From NCBI GenBank assembly GCA_900768675.1, contig CAAGDT010000150.1, forward strand, positions 1 through 7,896: 7,896 nt of DNA. Reading direction: 5' to 3'. Within the stretch, counting starts at the first letter, position 1; each line of letters starts with the position of its first letter. The notes below the pieces were generated by a model. That model saw only the letters and a list, made by a program, of their open reading frames with translations. It did no database searches and was not told the origin of the DNA. The stretch is from Oscillospiraceae bacterium (GTDB taxonomy: Bacteria > Bacillota > Clostridia > Oscillospirales > Ruminococcaceae). Below, piece by piece: positions 1 to 6,031 of this stretch. The position numbers and the translations under genes are program-made.

Positions 1-110
1 GCTATCGTCGTCAAAGAAACTTGACGTACATACAGTACGCCTGCGTTTCTTTTCCTCGATATCGATACCGTCTTTTAGCAAATCTTTTCCTTCGTTCAAA
101 CGGTTATTAG
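1..110. other. Unassigned left edge, not part of the following gene
   Basis: This stretch is not continuous with the carbohydrate-binding gene to its right: the gene's frame hits TAG at 108-110 and the other two plus frames give no beta-helix pattern. The minus strand is open across the whole stretch, from about 126 to the window edge, with a charged peptide that includes LLKDGIDIEEKKRRR and ends FFDDDS at the edge. A weak GAAGGA followed by a TTG at 86-84 could start it, but I do not recognise the peptide. There is a perfect 10-bp palindrome at 56-65 (TCGATATCGA) and a two-stem hairpin at 13-52, listed separately. It may be the end of an inserted or rearranged segment. Confidence 0.4.
13..52 (+). 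repeat. Two-stem hairpin resembling the core of the element at 1283-1454
   Basis: The outer stem is AAAGAAAC (13-20) with GTTTCTTT (45-52), 8 of 8 pairs. Inside are the unpaired sides TTGA (21-24) and CCTGC (40-44), then an inner stem CGTAC (25-29) with GTACG (35-39) around a 5-nt loop. The element at 1283-1454, read on the minus strand, has the same TTGA and CCTGC sides around CATAC/GTATG. The flanks beyond the outer stem do not match that element, so this may be a related structural motif and not a full copy. Confidence 0.5.
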
Positions 111-1283
111 TATAAAAACAACGGAATTAACGGAAAGGACAGCTGCATAATAAAAAACGCCGCTGTTAAAGTTACAAGCGGCGCAGACGGGGTACGCTCA
201 ACCAATGATAGCGACAGCGCTTTAGGCTATATTGTAATTGCGGATTCTTCTCTTGAGCTGACAGCGGGAGAGGACGGCGTACAGGCTGTAACTGCGCTTG
301 CAATCAGCGGCGGCAGCTGCAATATTGTTTCGGGAGGCGGAAGCGGTACAAAGGCTTCCTCCGACACAAGCGCAAAGGGATTAAAGGGCGGAACAGAAGT
401 CGCCCTGTATGGCGGCAGCTATAATCTCAACTGCTGCGACGACGCAATTCACGCAAACGGGAATGTGCTGATTTCAGGAGGAACCTATGAGATTTCTTCG
501 GGGGACGACGGAATCCACGCCGACAAGAATACTGCAATAACCGACGGAATAATCAACATAAGCAGGAGCTACGAGGGCATTGAGGGAGCGACTGTTGATA
601 TTTCCGGCGGAACAATAAATGTTATGGCAAGCGACGACGGTATAAACGCAGCAGGCGGCGCAGACGGAAGCGGAGCTGGATTCCGAAAGGAAAGCTTCGC
701 AGCTTCGTCTGACTGCTATATCAATATCTCCGGCGGAATTATCACGGTGGACGCCTCCGGGGACGGCATTGACGCAAACGGCAGCATAACTGTTTCGGGC
801 GGCGAAGTATATGTGAGCGGCCCCACAAACAGCGGAAACGGCGCAATTGATTACGACGGCACGGCAATTATTACCGGAGGTGTTGTTGTTGCAGCAGGTC
901 CAAGCGGTATGGCGCAGAACTTTTCGGAGGGTTCAACCCAGGGAAGTATCCTGTTAACCTATTCCGCCACCTCCGCCGAAACAATTATATTGAAGGATTC
1001 GGCAGGAAATGTACTGGCAAGCTATTCTCCGACGAAGAACTACAACTGTGTTGTTATAAGCTGTCCCTCTGTTACAACAGGCAATACCTATACTGTTGAA
1101 GCCTGCGGACAGACAACCTCCGTTACCATGATCAGTCTGATTTATGGCAATTCCGGCGGAAAGGGCGGCGGACAATTCGGCGGCGGTCAAGGCGGAGGCG
1201 GTAAACCCGGAAACCGTCCCGCCCGGCAGGAAGGAGCAGACGCTTTTAATGGCGCAGGAGATTGGAACGGTATGAAAATATAG
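111..1283 (+). pseudogene. Cthe_2159-like carbohydrate-binding beta-helix protein, N-terminus missing
   Basis: This is a 390-codon frame open from just after TAG 108-110 to TAG 1281-1283. It consists of short beta-helix turns typical of the Cthe_2159 (DUF4353) family: ISGG turns alternating with acidic loops such as SGADGV, GEDGVQA, SGDDGIHA, SDDGINA and SGDGIDANG. In the family these acidic loops bind Ca2+ and the helix binds plant polysaccharides at the cell surface. A beta-rich closing domain follows (about residues 272-345), then a Gly-rich tail (346-390). The frame starts at NNGINGKD, which in relatives lies mid-protein, so the signal peptide and first part of the domain are absent. The GTG at 465 is inside the repeats, has no ribosome site and is not a credible start. 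The family call is firm. Whether this is a truncated remnant or a split gene cannot be told from the window. Confidence 0.75.
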
Positions 1284-1454
1284 GCAATACCGCATAATTA
1301 TTGTCGTGCGACCCCGCAGTCAGATTTTTCGTCAGATTGTACAGAAATTTTGCAGGCATACTAACGTATGTCAAGAAATTTTTGTGCAAGATGGCAGAAA
1401 ATATGCAAGGGGGCGTGCGGCAAAGGCGTTAGCCGTTAATTGTGCGGTGTTGCC
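1283..1454 (-). mobile_element. MITE-like element with 18-bp inverted ends, between convergent genes
   Basis: The ends are inverted repeats: GGCAATACCGCATAATTA at 1283-1300 and, on the minus strand, GGCAACACCGCACAATTA at 1454-1437, matching at 16 of 18 bases. The element is 172 bp, encodes no protein of its own, and has an inner hairpin (CATAC 1357-1361 with GTATG 1366-1370, inside AAATTT 1345-1350 and 1376-1381). A 73-base part (1284-1356) recurs at 3635-3707 in opposite orientation with about 61 of 73 identities. The sequence TATAG precedes the end in both copies; a TA target duplication is possible but not clear on the other side. The G of the left gene's TAG stop is the first base of the element, and the right gene's last eight residues and stop lie within it. 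Its hairpins could end transcription from both sides. Confidence 0.65.
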
Positions 1455-2391
1455 TTAAAACTCCCTCGTCAATCCTGCGGACAACGCTTCTTGTGTAGGG
1501 CGTAAAGTGCTTTTCCCAGGCGCTAAGAGCAGTAGGATTAAAGCTTTCGTAATCAACACCGAGAAGCTTTACTCCCTCCTTTCGCAGACTGCCCATAACG
1601 TAATCCAGCAGACCTGCAAAAACGCCTTTTCCTCTGTATTCCGGCAGGCAGAACGCACCGCAGATGTTTTTCATATTGTCGGTTTCCGTAACAAAATTTT
1701 CGCCGTCCGTTGTTACCTCGATAAAGGATACGGGTGCGCCGTTTATATTTGCAGTATAAATTGCGGACGGGCGTTTTTCCGCCATCTCAAGCCAGCTTTG
1801 AAACTCTTTTTCATCGGAATACATAAAGCAGGGGCTTTCGCCGAGATGCTCCGACAGCAATTTCCGCAATTCTCTTACGGAGGGTATCTCTTCAGCAGAA
1901 AGCCTGCAAAAAGAAAGCTTATCCGATACAGGGCAGCCGATAGCTTCCGTACTCCTTACTGCGTCCGAACAGCGCACACCGAAGCCATACAGAAAGAAGG
2001 TCTGTAAAGCCTTTTCGTCGTGAGCATACAAGGCTGCTGCGTGATAGGTGATGTTATTTTTCACCCATTTTTCTGCCGCAGACTGATACATTCTGCGGTA
2101 TATTTTTTCCCTGTTTTCTGAAACTGTCCCATGTGCGTGTATGGGCGAAAACGTACCCTTTGCCGCCGTATCGAAGGCATTATCCCAAGGGTCGCAACAG
2201 CACAGAAATCCCGTCATTTTTCCGTTTTCAAATGCAGCAACGCCCAGCCCGTTTTCCGCAAAAGGGCTTAAATCGGGAATATCTTCTATTTCGGGCAGCA
2301 CACTGACCGACTGTCTTTCTTCGTTATAATTTGCAAGCGCAATAGCTCTTGCTTCTTCTATATGCTTTTTCTCAAAATCAACAATATCCAT
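1429..2391 (-). CDS. GNAT-family N-acetyltransferase, two-domain
   Basis: The product is a 320-residue soluble protein of tandem GNAT type, transferring an acyl group from acyl-CoA to an unknown amine. The C-terminal half (about 160-310) carries the acyl-CoA pyrophosphate-binding motif A as LPEYRGKGVFAGLL (249-262), followed by a strand-helix segment (VDYESFNPTALSAWEKHF, 279-296) typical of GNAT motif B. The N-terminal half (1-155) has the fold pattern (VAAFENGKMTGFL, 51-63) but no R/QxxGxG motif and is probably a degenerate GNAT copy. The ATG at 2391 has AAGGAGA just upstream. It lies 71 bp downstream of the AAC(3)-like gene on the same strand, probably in one operon. The last eight residues, RQHRTING, and the TAA are encoded by the end of the MITE-like element, so the original C-terminus was replaced. 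The substrate cannot be inferred. Confidence 0.85.
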   Translation of the reverse strand: MDIVDFEKKHIEEARAIALANYNEERQSVSVLPEIEDIPDLSPFAENGLGVAAFENGKMTGFLCCCDPWDNAFDTAAKGTFSPIHAHGTVSENREKIYRRMYQSAAEKWVKNNITYHAAALYAHDEKALQTFFLYGFGVRCSDAVRSTEAIGCPVSDKLSFCRLSAEEIPSVRELRKLLSEHLGESPCFMYSDEKEFQSWLEMAEKRPSAIYTANINGAPVSFIEVTTDGENFVTETDNMKNICGAFCLPEYRGKGVFAGLLDYVMGSLRKEGVKLLGVDYESFNPTALSAWEKHFTPYTRSVVRRIDEGVLRQHRTING

Positions 2392-2409
2392 TTTTTCTCC
2401 TTGCTTTAT

Positions 2410-2442
2410 GTAAAAATAAGCGCTGTCAGAGCTGCCTGCGCT
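2410..2442 (-). terminator. Weak stem-loop with U-rich tail between the two acetyltransferase genes
   Basis: Read on the minus strand, AGCGC (2442-2438) can pair with GCGCT (2423-2419) around a 14-nt loop, followed by TATTTTTAC (2418-2410). It is only five base pairs with a long loop, so at most a partial terminator or attenuator that would lower expression of the GNAT gene. Confidence 0.25.
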
Positions 2443-2462
2443 ATTTTCTTCTTGACTAATCT

Positions 2463-3212
2463 TTACTGCGGATTATCCGGTTTCAGCCCGTACAGCCCGA
2501 ACGGATTGATTTCCAGCTCCTTTCTGTAAAGGCTGACAACATCGAGTATATTAAAAAACATATACCTGCATTTTCCGATATAACCGTCCTTTATAAGTCC
2601 CTTTTCGTAAGCCATATCCTGTATTGTGTACCATGGCTTTACAGGCGGCTCTCCCGTTTCAATAAACCATTGGTCCGGCGGATATATTTCTGAAACCTCC
2701 CGGCCCGGAGCAAAAATATCGCTTATCTCTTTGGGCAGTATATCCTCCATATAGTGCATGGCTGTAAGCTTGTAAATATCAACGCCCAGCAGCAACGCAA
2801 TTCCGCCGTTATGTATTGCGTAATGGAGTCCGCCCTTTGCCGCTTCTTCGGCATGAGCGCCCCAGCCGGAGGTTCTGATTATTCCCTTGCCCGTGATAAC
2901 ATCTGCTCTCTGCCTGAAAGTGTCGGCAATAATACCCATGTCCGTTCTCGGGGCGTCTTCGGGCAGGACTTTTATCTTGACGGTAAGCCCCATTTTTCTG
3001 TCCTCTCCTGTCAGCTCCATTGGCGGGCTTAGCCGTAATGCAGGCATAAAAATACTTCCCGACTCACCCACACATTCCACAAGCGCCTCAATTACCGCTT
3101 CTGCGCCGCCCTCCACATATCCGAAGCTGCTAAGAGAGCTGTGAACCTCAAGGGTCATTCCTTTTGTTATTCCGATATTTCTGAATTCTGTTATCAAATC
3201 AGTTTTATTCAC
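2463..3212 (-). CDS. AAC(3)-family N-acetyltransferase homologue (aminoglycoside 3-N-acetyltransferase fold)
   Basis: The product is a 249-residue protein of the Antibiotic_NAT family, whose characterised members acetylate the 3-amino group of aminoglycosides with acetyl-CoA. Family marks are LEVHSSLSSFGYVEGGAEAV (21-40), GSIFMPAL (52-59), DMGIIADTFR (91-100), and LLLGVD (140-145) followed by LTAMHYMED (149-157), which holds the His and Glu typical of the substrate pocket. The stretch between AEEAAKGG (121-128) and LLLGVD is short: the usual segment with a conserved G-x-SP loop is not seen and is replaced by LHYAIHNGGIA. Total length is slightly below the usual 260-280. It may therefore act on another amine, or not at all. 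The start is GTG, chosen because CGGAGGA lies 7-8 nt upstream and no ATG is nearby; it overlaps the TGA of the upstream frame by 4 nt. Resistance should not be assumed. Confidence 0.8.
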   Translation of the reverse strand: MNKTDLITEFRNIGITKGMTLEVHSSLSSFGYVEGGAEAVIEALVECVGESGSIFMPALRLSPPMELTGEDRKMGLTVKIKVLPEDAPRTDMGIIADTFRQRADVITGKGIIRTSGWGAHAEEAAKGGLHYAIHNGGIALLLGVDIYKLTAMHYMEDILPKEISDIFAPGREVSEIYPPDQWFIETGEPPVKPWYTIQDMAYEKGLIKDGYIGKCRYMFFNILDVVSLYRKELEINPFGLYGLKPDNPQ

Positions 3213-3481
3213 TGCGCTTCCTCCGATAATTCTGTTTTGCCCGGCTGTGATGCTTGTTTCTGTTTTTCGTTTGCAGGAGTACCGGCATTAACGGAATCTG
3301 TCAGTATCTTTTCGGTTTCTGCTATGTCCTGCTCAATAAGCGGGCGCATACTGTCCTTGTATCCGGATAAATCAGCGCTGTTCAGGCATGATATTATTCT
3401 TGTGATATACTGCGGCTTTGCCTGACCTATTTGTGCGAGAGCCTTAATGCACTGTCTGGCAGCTCTGTCGATTCGCTTAAG
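3209..3481 (-). pseudogene. HEAT-repeat-like protein fragment, no start codon
   Basis: This 90-codon open frame (TAG at 3484-3482 upstream, TGA at 3211-3209) reads as one or two alpha-helical HEAT-like repeats: AARQCIKALAQIGQAKPQYI, then a second helix pair containing CLNSADLSGYKDSMRPLIEQD. A polar tail of about 30 residues rich in Gln, Lys and Glu follows. The pattern of alternating amphipathic helices with a KAL..IG.AKP turn is the reason for the call. No ATG, GTG or TTG with a ribosome site opens the frame; the only ATG is internal and late. The TGA overlaps the GTG start of the next gene in GTGA, the usual sign of translational coupling, so an intact ancestor was probably the first gene of this operon. 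The missing N-terminus ends just inside the promoter at 3504-3532. Confidence 0.55.
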
Positions 3482-3503
3482 CTAACGAACGTTTTCTGCT
3501 GAT

Positions 3504-3532
3504 ATTATATCACGACCTTATTTTTTTGTCAA
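3504..3532 (-). promoter_or_regulatory. Perfect consensus sigma70 promoter for the minus-strand operon
   Basis: On the minus strand, TTGACA (3532-3527), a 17-nt spacer and TATAAT (3509-3504) match the housekeeping sigma consensus at every base, and TGA before the -10 adds an extended -10. Transcription would start near 3497 and enter the HEAT fragment and both acetyltransferase genes. Confidence 0.8.
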
Positions 3533-3613
3533 GATATTTGCGAAACTAATGCTGAGAGGATTTTTTGCAGTATTTTTCATTTCTGCTCCTAAAAACCGTG
3601 GGGTATTGTCTTA

Positions 3614-3707
3614 GCTTGACTGGCGCAAAACCGACCTGCACTCAATCTGTACAATCTGACGAAAAATTCGACTGCGGGGTTCTGCGGCAATAATTATGCG
3701 GTATTGC
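3614..3707 (+). repeat. Second copy of the 1283-1454 element family, upstream of the cellulase
   Basis: It runs from CTTGAC at 3615 to the end TAATTATGCGGTATTGC (3691-3707), which is the same inverted end as the element at 1283-1454. From CCTGC onward 61 of 73 bases match that copy in inverse orientation, including 22 identical bases at 3646-3667. A looser match may extend left to about 3564. The opposite inverted end is not recognisable, so this copy is truncated or decayed. The inner hairpin (3619-3634) is largely lost. It ends 102 bp before the cellulase start codon. Confidence 0.6.
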
Positions 3708-3731
3708 TATAATTGATAATTGTAAAAATCC

Positions 3732-3760
3732 TTGATTTTTTATAAAAAATATGATAACAT
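3732..3760 (+). promoter_or_regulatory. Likely promoter of the GH5 cellulase
   Basis: TTGATT (3732-3737), 17 nt and TAACAT (3755-3760) match the consensus at 4 of 6 bases each. A 7-bp inverted repeat, AAAAATC (3724-3730) with GATTTTT (3734-3740), overlaps the -35 and might be an operator, though AT-rich sequence makes such matches common. The cellulase ATG at 3810 has GGAGG at 3798-3802, spaced 7 nt. Confidence 0.45.
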
Positions 3761-3809
3761 TGTATAAGAAACACATACAGCAAATCCAAAGTTCTACGGA
3801 GGAACCGAT

Positions 3810-5633
3810 ATGAAAATGAAAACGATAACATCTTTGACTGCTCTTTTCCTTGCGGCGACAATGCTGTCAGGCTGCGGCGAAAATGCGGGAACGACCGGCG
3901 AGGCCACGGAGCCTGCACAAAATCAGACAACGGCAAGCGCTCCCTCAGAAATAACGCCAAAATCCGGCGAGGCGGAAATTAAGGCTATGACCTCCCTTGA
4001 AATGATAAGAGCAATGGGAAACGGCATAAACCTTGGAAATACCCTCGAAGCCTATAATCATAACAGCTATATAAGCGGCGGAAATCCCGACGGCTTTGAA
4101 ACTGTCTGGGGACAGCCCTACACAACAGCCGAAATGATTCAGGGAATGAAGGACGCAGGCTTTGATACAATAAGAATACCTGTGGCATGGACAAACGGCA
4201 TGAATTACGAGGAAGGGGACTACACCATTGACGAAAGGCTTATGAGCCGTGTAGAAACCGTGGTGAATTACGCCCTTGACGCTGATATGTACGTTATCGT
4301 GAACGACCACTGGGACGGCGGCTGGTGGGGAATGTTCGGCTCAGAGGAGCAGGAGGTAAGGGATAAGGCTCTTGAAATGTACAAATCCATGTGGAGCCAG
4401 ATAGGCGAGCGGTTCAGGGACTATTCCTATAAGCTTATTTTAGAGTCCGGAAACGAGGAGCTTGGCGACCGCCTCAACGACAAGGACGTAACAGGCTCCA
4501 AGGGCGTTCTGAACAAGGACGAGTGCTACGAGACTACAAATATGATTAACAGCGAGTTCGTAAAGCTTATCCGCTCTCAGGGCGGAAATAATGCTGACCG
4601 TTTCCTTCTTATTGCAGGCTACAATACGGATATAACCCTAACCTGCGACGGCCGCTTTAAAATGCCCGAGGATACGGCGGACAGCAAGCTTCTCCTTTCG
4701 GTGCATTACTACACTCCCTGGGATTACTGCGGTACCGAAAGCGTTAATCAATGGGGCTCTCCCACGGATTACGACGAGCAGAACGGGCTTTTTGAAAAGC
4801 TCAGCAAGTTTTCAGAGCAGGGCTATGGCGTTGTTATAGGCGAGTATGCGGTAATGAAGAAAAACGGCGGCTTAAAGCCGGATACGGATAAATTCTATTC
4901 AAATCTTATGGACAACTGCGACCTGTACGATTTTTGTCCCGTACTCTGGGATTGCAGCAACTTCTACAAGCGTTCAACCAACACCACCGCCGACGATACT
5001 ATTGCAGAAATTTTCCTGTCCCGCAGATATGAAAACGAAAAGGATAAGGATATAGAAGAGGTTAAGGCTGAGGCTAAGGAAAGCATAGAGAATACAAAGC
5101 AGAAGGCAACAGAGGAGCAGTTAGCGGATATAGAGCTGCTTCCTTCCGATGATATGGCAATTGCCTGGATAATGTTTGCTTCAAACGATTACAGCGTTTC
5201 TTACAGCGTCGGCGATATGTACGACCCCACAGGCTGCACAAAGGGCGTTAAGGCGCAGAATGTTCAGATTACAGGCGAGGGTACATACACCGTAAGCCTT
5301 GATTTTACCGGTTGCGGCGCAGCAAAGGGCACAGCCTTCTCAGCCCTTGGAATTTCAAACGGCGAGCAGCTTTTCCCCGGCTATACCTATACAATCGACG
5401 AGATACTTATAAACGGCGAGGTTTACGAAATGGCAGGTAAGGGATATACCAGCTCCGACGACGGAAAATGCACCAGAGTAAATCTGTATAACGGCTGGGT
5501 ATCGGATATTCCCGAGGAAGCAAGAACAGCAGACGGCGACCTTACCGACTGCTCCGCACAGATAATGCCTCTTGCCAAAAAGAGAAGCGTTGATACTATT
5601 TCAGTCACCTTTACTGCAAAGGCTCCCGATTGA
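3810..5633 (+). CDS. GH5-family endoglucanase (cellulase), surface lipoprotein with C-terminal accessory domain
   Basis: The product is a 607-residue secreted lipoprotein that probably cleaves internal beta-1,4 bonds in cellulose or related beta-glucans/mannans. A signal peptide ends in lipobox LSGC (19-22), so Cys22 would be lipidated and the enzyme held on the outer face of the membrane. A Thr/Ala/Glu/Pro linker (about 23-58) leads to the GH5 barrel (about 60-405). The full GH5 set is visible: NGINLGNTLE (71-80), R122 in TIRIPVAW, H167-W168 in NDHWDGG, acid/base E216 in ESGNEE, H299 with Y301, nucleophile E345 in VIGEYA, and W380. Residues 405-445 are a charged helical stretch. Residues 447-607 form a beta-rich domain with aromatic residues that I cannot place; it may bind carbohydrate. 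GH5 subfamily is not certain. Start is ATG with GGAGG 7 nt upstream. It has its own promoter and is followed by hairpins, so it is probably monocistronic. Confidence 0.9.
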   Translation: MKMKTITSLTALFLAATMLSGCGENAGTTGEATEPAQNQTTASAPSEITPKSGEAEIKAMTSLEMIRAMGNGINLGNTLEAYNHNSYISGGNPDGFETVWGQPYTTAEMIQGMKDAGFDTIRIPVAWTNGMNYEEGDYTIDERLMSRVETVVNYALDADMYVIVNDHWDGGWWGMFGSEEQEVRDKALEMYKSMWSQIGERFRDYSYKLILESGNEELGDRLNDKDVTGSKGVLNKDECYETTNMINSEFVKLIRSQGGNNADRFLLIAGYNTDITLTCDGRFKMPEDTADSKLLLSVHYYTPWDYCGTESVNQWGSPTDYDEQNGLFEKLSKFSEQGYGVVIGEYAVMKKNGGLKPDTDKFYSNLMDNCDLYDFCPVLWDCSNFYKRSTNTTADDTIAEIFLSRRYENEKDKDIEEVKAEAKESIENTKQKATEEQLADIELLPSDDMAIAWIMFASNDYSVSYSVGDMYDPTGCTKGVKAQNVQITGEGTYTVSLDFTGCGAAKGTAFSALGISNGEQLFPGYTYTIDEILINGEVYEMAGKGYTSSDDGKCTRVNLYNGWVSDIPEEARTADGDLTDCSAQIMPLAKKRSVDTISVTFTAKAPD

Positions 5634-5646
5634 TAATTGCAGAAAT

Positions 5647-5679
5647 AGCAGCCCCGGGTCGAAAAGGCTCGGGGCTGTT
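5647..5679 (+). terminator. First copy of a duplicated terminator hairpin, after the cellulase
   Basis: CAGCCCCG (5649-5656) pairs perfectly with CGGGGCTG (5670-5677). Only two T residues follow before other sequence begins, so this copy lacks the T-run that its identical twin at 5898-5930 has. It starts 14 nt after the cellulase stop codon. It may still slow or stop RNA polymerase together with the hairpin at 5683-5708. Confidence 0.55.
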
Positions 5680-5682
5680 CAG

Positions 5683-5708
5683 CTTGTCGAAAAAGTCTTT
5701 TCGACAAG
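5683..5708. repeat. Perfect 11-bp hairpin
   Basis: CTTGTCGAAAA (5683-5693), loop AGTC, and TTTTCGACAAG (5698-5708) pair without mismatch. It follows the first terminator copy by 5 nt and probably stabilises the cellulase mRNA 3' end or assists termination. Confidence 0.65.
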
Positions 5709-5718
5709 AAAAGAATAT

Positions 5719-5858
5719 TGAATAATGAATAACGAAGAATGAATAATAGTGGTATCGGCTTCGCCGATTGTTTATAAAAATGCGATTGTTGCGCACTATT
5801 TTAAATCCGTGCCCGAAGGGCACACCACATTTATTCACTATTCACTATTCATTATTCA
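5719..5858. mobile_element. MITE-like palindromic element with heptamer-array ends
   Basis: The ends are inverted: TGAATAATGAATA at 5719-5731 and its reverse complement at 5846-5858, 13 of 13 bases. The right arm is four tandem heptamers (TTCACTA twice, then TTCATTA twice, 5834-5861), and the left arm is a decayed inverted array with the same 7-bp spacing. Inside are AATAGTG (5745-5751) with CACTATT (5794-5800), and two tight hairpins, ATCGGC/GCCGAT (5754-5768) and GTGCCC/GGGCAC (5809-5823). There is no coding capacity. It shares no clear sequence with the element at 1283-1454. Such AT-rich palindromes are common dispersed elements in bacterial intergenic regions; mobility is inferred from shape only. 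Confidence 0.55.
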
Positions 5859-5862
5859 TTAA

Positions 5863-5888
5863 GATAAACCCTGTTTTCAGGGTTTATC
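5863..5888. repeat. Perfect 11-bp hairpin with TTTT loop
   Basis: GATAAACCCTG (5863-5873), loop TTTT, and CAGGGTTTATC (5878-5888) pair without mismatch. It has no T-run after it on the plus strand. It lies between the heptamer-array element and the second terminator copy. Confidence 0.65.
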
Positions 5889-5897
5889 GACAGACTG

Positions 5898-5933
5898 AGC
5901 AGCCCCGGGTCGAAAAGGCTCGGGGCTGTTTTT
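5898..5933 (+). terminator. Second copy of the terminator hairpin, with T-run
   Basis: It is identical to 5647-5679 over 33 bases. CAGCCCCG (5900-5907) pairs with CGGGGCTG (5921-5928) and is followed by TTTTT (5929-5933), giving a complete intrinsic terminator on the plus strand. It would insulate the antiporter gene from cellulase transcription. Confidence 0.8.
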
Positions 5934-6002
5934 ATCCGTGTTAAAATTATCGGGTCTTTTTTGTCTATTATGTAGAATATAGGCGGGAAATGGCGAAACG
6001 TG

Positions 6003-6031
6003 TTGAATTTGCGGGGAATTTGTGCTACAAT
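6003..6031 (+). promoter_or_regulatory. Promoter of the NhaC antiporter gene
   Basis: TTGAAT (6003-6008), 17 nt and TACAAT (6026-6031), with TGC before the -10 as an extended -10. Four and five of six consensus bases match, and spacing is ideal. Transcription would start near 6038. Confidence 0.75.

Noticed and set aside
465..1283. A shorter carbohydrate-binding protein starting at GTG 465
   Set aside because: The same beta-helix pattern continues upstream to 111 in the same frame, and there is no ribosome site before 465.
1507..2007. Plus-strand open frame of 166 codons opposite the GNAT gene
   Set aside because: It is a shadow of the GNAT frame, with no ribosome site and no recognisable domain.
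3518..3580. Minus-strand 20-residue reading frame with AGGAG five bases upstream of the ATG
   Set aside because: It overlaps the -35 of the minus-strand promoter, has no promoter of its own that I can see, and the peptide is not recognised. A chance frame is more likely than a leader peptide.
5834..5861. CRISPR-like short tandem repeats
   Set aside because: Four 7-bp units without spacers; they are an end of a palindromic element, not a CRISPR array.
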